Shown piece after piece: positions 62,150 to 64,000 of a DNA stretch of 64,000 nt; position 1 is the stretch's first letter; each line of letters opens with the position of its first letter. Under the pieces are notes generated by a model, which worked only from the letters and a program-made list of their open reading frames with translations, was not told the origin of the DNA and made no database searches. The position numbers were made by a program, and so were the translations under genes. Source of the stretch: Streptomyces seoulensis (GTDB lineage: Bacteria; Actinomycetota; Actinomycetes; Streptomycetales; Streptomycetaceae). The stretch lies in contig CP054936.1 in NCBI GenBank assembly GCA_013364255.1, forward strand, positions 5,722,353 through 5,786,352. Reading direction: 5' to 3'.

Positions 62150-63394
62150 ATGAACGAGACAGCACACCCGCGGACGGCCCCGCTGCGCGCCCGCGCCGAG
62201 ATCGATCTGGCCGCTCTGCGGGCCAACGTGCGGGCCCTGCGCGAACGGACGCCGGGCGCGGCCCTGATGGCCGTCGTCAAGTCCGACGCGTACGGACACG
62301 GCGCCGTCCGGTGCGCCCGCGCGGCCGTCGCCGCCGGCGCCACCTGGCTCGGCACCGCCACGCCCGAGGAGGCGCTGGCGCTGCGCGCCGCCGGGCTCGC
62401 GCCCGAGCAGGTGCGCGTCCTGTGCTGGCTGTGGACGCCGGGCGGGCCGTGGCGCGAGGCGATCGAGGCCGACGTGGACGTGTCCGTGAGCGGACTGTGG
62501 GCGCTGGCGGAGGTGCGCGAGGCCGCGCGCGCCGCCGGGCGGCCCGCGCGGGTGCAGCTGAAGGCCGACACCGGCCTCGGCCGCAACGGCTGCCAGCCCG
62601 CCGACTGGCCGGAACTCGTCGCCGAGGCGCTGCGCGCCCAGGCCGAGGGGCTGATCCGGATCACCGGTCTGTGGTCGCACTTCGCCTGCGCCGACGAGCC
62701 GGGCCACCCCTCCATCGCCGCGCAGCTCGACCGGTTCCGCGAGATGCTCGCGCACGCCGAGGAGCACGGCGTGCGGCCCGAGGTGCGGCACATCGCCAAC
62801 TCGCCCGCCGCGCTCACCGTGCCCGACAGCCACTTCGACCTGGTGCGCACCGGCATCGCCCTCTACGGCATCTCGCCCGCCCCCGAGCTGGGCGTCCCGG
62901 CCGACTTCGGGCTGCGGCCCGTGATGACGCTGTCCGCCTCGCTCGCCCTGGTCAAGCACGTGCCCGGCGGCCACGGCGTCAGCTACGGCCACCACTACGT
63001 CACCCCGGGCGAGACCACCCTCGGCCTGGTCCCGGTGGGCTACGCCGACGGCGTGCCGCGCCATGCCTCCGGCACCGGGCCCGTCCTGGTCGGCGGCAAG
63101 TGGCGCACCGTCGCGGGCCGGATCGCGATGGACCAGTTCGTGGTGGACCTCGGCGGCGACGAACCCGAGGCGGGCTCGCGCGCCGTGCTGTTCGGGCCGG
63201 GCGACGAGGGCGAGCCCACCGCCGAGGACTGGGCGCAGGCGGCGGGCACCATCGCGTACGAGATCGTCACCCGCATCGGCGCCCGCGTCCCCCGCGTCTT
63301 CGTGGACGAGGAGGACCCGGCCGACGCGGAACGCCCGGAACAGGGGGAGACCGGGGCAGACGGGGAAGAAGGCCGGGAGCGCCGTACGGCGTAG
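62150..63394 (+). CDS. alr: Alanine racemase
   Basis: Makes D-alanine for peptidoglycan with PLP. Product 414 aa. PLP Lys44 (AVVKSDAYGHG) and the second catalytic Tyr (VSYGHHYVTPGE) are visible, as are HIANSPAAL and GRIAMDQFVVDL. The C-terminal tail (about 385-414) is Glu/Gly/Arg-rich and non-conserved. ATG at 62150; GACACT 10 nt upstream could be a -10 box. Confidence 0.96.
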   Translation: MNETAHPRTAPLRARAEIDLAALRANVRALRERTPGAALMAVVKSDAYGHGAVRCARAAVAAGATWLGTATPEEALALRAAGLAPEQVRVLCWLWTPGGPWREAIEADVDVSVSGLWALAEVREAARAAGRPARVQLKADTGLGRNGCQPADWPELVAEALRAQAEGLIRITGLWSHFACADEPGHPSIAAQLDRFREMLAHAEEHGVRPEVRHIANSPAALTVPDSHFDLVRTGIALYGISPAPELGVPADFGLRPVMTLSASLALVKHVPGGHGVSYGHHYVTPGETTLGLVPVGYADGVPRHASGTGPVLVGGKWRTVAGRIAMDQFVVDLGGDEPEAGSRAVLFGPGDEGEPTAEDWAQAAGTIAYEIVTRIGARVPRVFVDEEDPADAERPEQGETGADGEEGRERRTA

Positions 63395-63486
63395 CGCGGT
63401 GGTCCGTGCGGCGCGGCCGGGTCCCGGACGCCGCCGCGGCCTTGAACACCAGGACGTCACAGCGACGGCACGACGAGGAGCGGTAC

Positions 63487-64000
63487 GTGAGCGAGAGCAG
63501 TGCGGCGGCGGCCGTGGCCTCCACCGCAGGGGCGGGCGGCTGGCGCCGGGCGACCGGTATCGCGGGGGCGGCGATCGGCGTGATGGCCGCGGGCGCGGCG
63601 GCCACCGTGGCCGTCGAACGGATGACCGTGGGCCGGGGCATGCGCAAGAAGGCCCGGCTCGCCCTGGACGCGGCGGGCCCGTACGGCACCCTGCGCGGCG
63701 CCCCGGGCACCGCGTACGCCGACGACGGCACCGAGCTGTACTACGAGGTGGACGAGGCCGCCGGCGCCGACGCCACGGACGACGCGACCGGCGCCGCGGC
63801 CCTCGGTCCGCGCCGCCGCAGGCTCTTCGGCCGCAGGGCCCCGGCCCCGGTCACCGTGGTCTTCAGCCACGGCTACTGCCTCGGCCAGGACTCCTGGCAC
63901 TTCCAGCGCGCGGCGCTGCGCGGCGTGGTGCGGACCGTGTACTGGGACCAGCGCAGCCACGGCCGGTCCGGGCGGGGCGTGGCGCAGCTCAAGGACGACG
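63487..64000 (+). CDS. Alpha/beta hydrolase, N-terminal part (cut by window end)
   Basis: 171 codons are present; GTG at 63487 behind GACGAGGAGC. An Ala/Gly-rich hydrophobic start (GIAGAAIGVMAAGAAATVAVE) could be a membrane anchor. The fold is shown by VVFSHGYCLGQDSWHFQR (oxyanion turn) and YWDQRSHGRS, typical before the nucleophile elbow, which lies beyond the window. In S. coelicolor an alpha/beta hydrolase follows alr. Substrate unknown. Confidence 0.88.
   Translation, partial: MSESSAAAAVASTAGAGGWRRATGIAGAAIGVMAAGAAATVAVERMTVGRGMRKKARLALDAAGPYGTLRGAPGTAYADDGTELYYEVDEAAGADATDDATGAAALGPRRRRLFGRRAPAPVTVVFSHGYCLGQDSWHFQRAALRGVVRTVYWDQRSHGRSGRGVAQLKDD

Overview
The window is a high-GC actinobacterial chromosome segment and almost certainly comes from Streptomyces. 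The evidence is strong G/C at third codon positions, many GTG and TTG starts, a Streptomyces-type order of ribosomal genes, a whiJ-like regulator cassette (HTH-DUF5753, DUF397 and RsbW-like kinases), a streptogrisin-like protease, and an in-frame TTA (bldA) codon. Strain identity cannot be decided from the sequence alone.

Layout. 1-5300 holds the 3' end of rpoC with its terminator, then the str operon rpsL-rpsG-fusA-tuf and a strong terminator. 5490-20882 is an accessory stretch: a membrane protein, a secreted streptogrisin-like protease, a LysR regulator, then a block related to type VII (ESX/WXG100) secretion. That block has a DUF6571-like WXG protein, a lipoprotein, and two tandem modules of [small helical protein or its relic] - [PPE/WXG100-like protein with a long disordered tail] - [mycosin-like subtilase with a transmembrane segment and an extra cytoplasmic domain]. 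No ESX core membrane component (EccB/C/D/E) is in the window. 20957-26602 carries a membrane or lipoprotein-like protein, gdhA, a divergent MFS/MarR pair and a small membrane protein.

26685-43668 is the large ribosomal cluster: S10 operon (rpsJ to rpsQ), spc operon (rplN to rplO, secY, adk, map) and alpha operon (infA, rpmJ, rpsM, rpsK, rpoA, rplQ). It is followed by truA, a UDP-glucose/GDP-mannose dehydrogenase gene, a membrane protein and rplM-rpsI. 48702-59052 is mostly housekeeping: glmM and glmS (UDP-GlcNAc precursors), coaA and acpS (CoA and acyl carrier protein), a DUF389 protein, a lipoprotein, a SpoIIE-type phosphatase and nnr (NAD(P)HX repair). 59191-62046 is the whiJ-like regulatory cassette. 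It is followed by alr and the start of an alpha/beta hydrolase gene.

Most notable observations: the tandem mycosin/PPE-like modules with near-identical blocks suggesting recent duplication or gene conversion; a YrhB/Imm35-like domain on the cytoplasmic end of the mycosins; a 25-nt leader element identical upstream of rpsL and rpsJ; and a TTA codon in an anti-sigma-like kinase gene.
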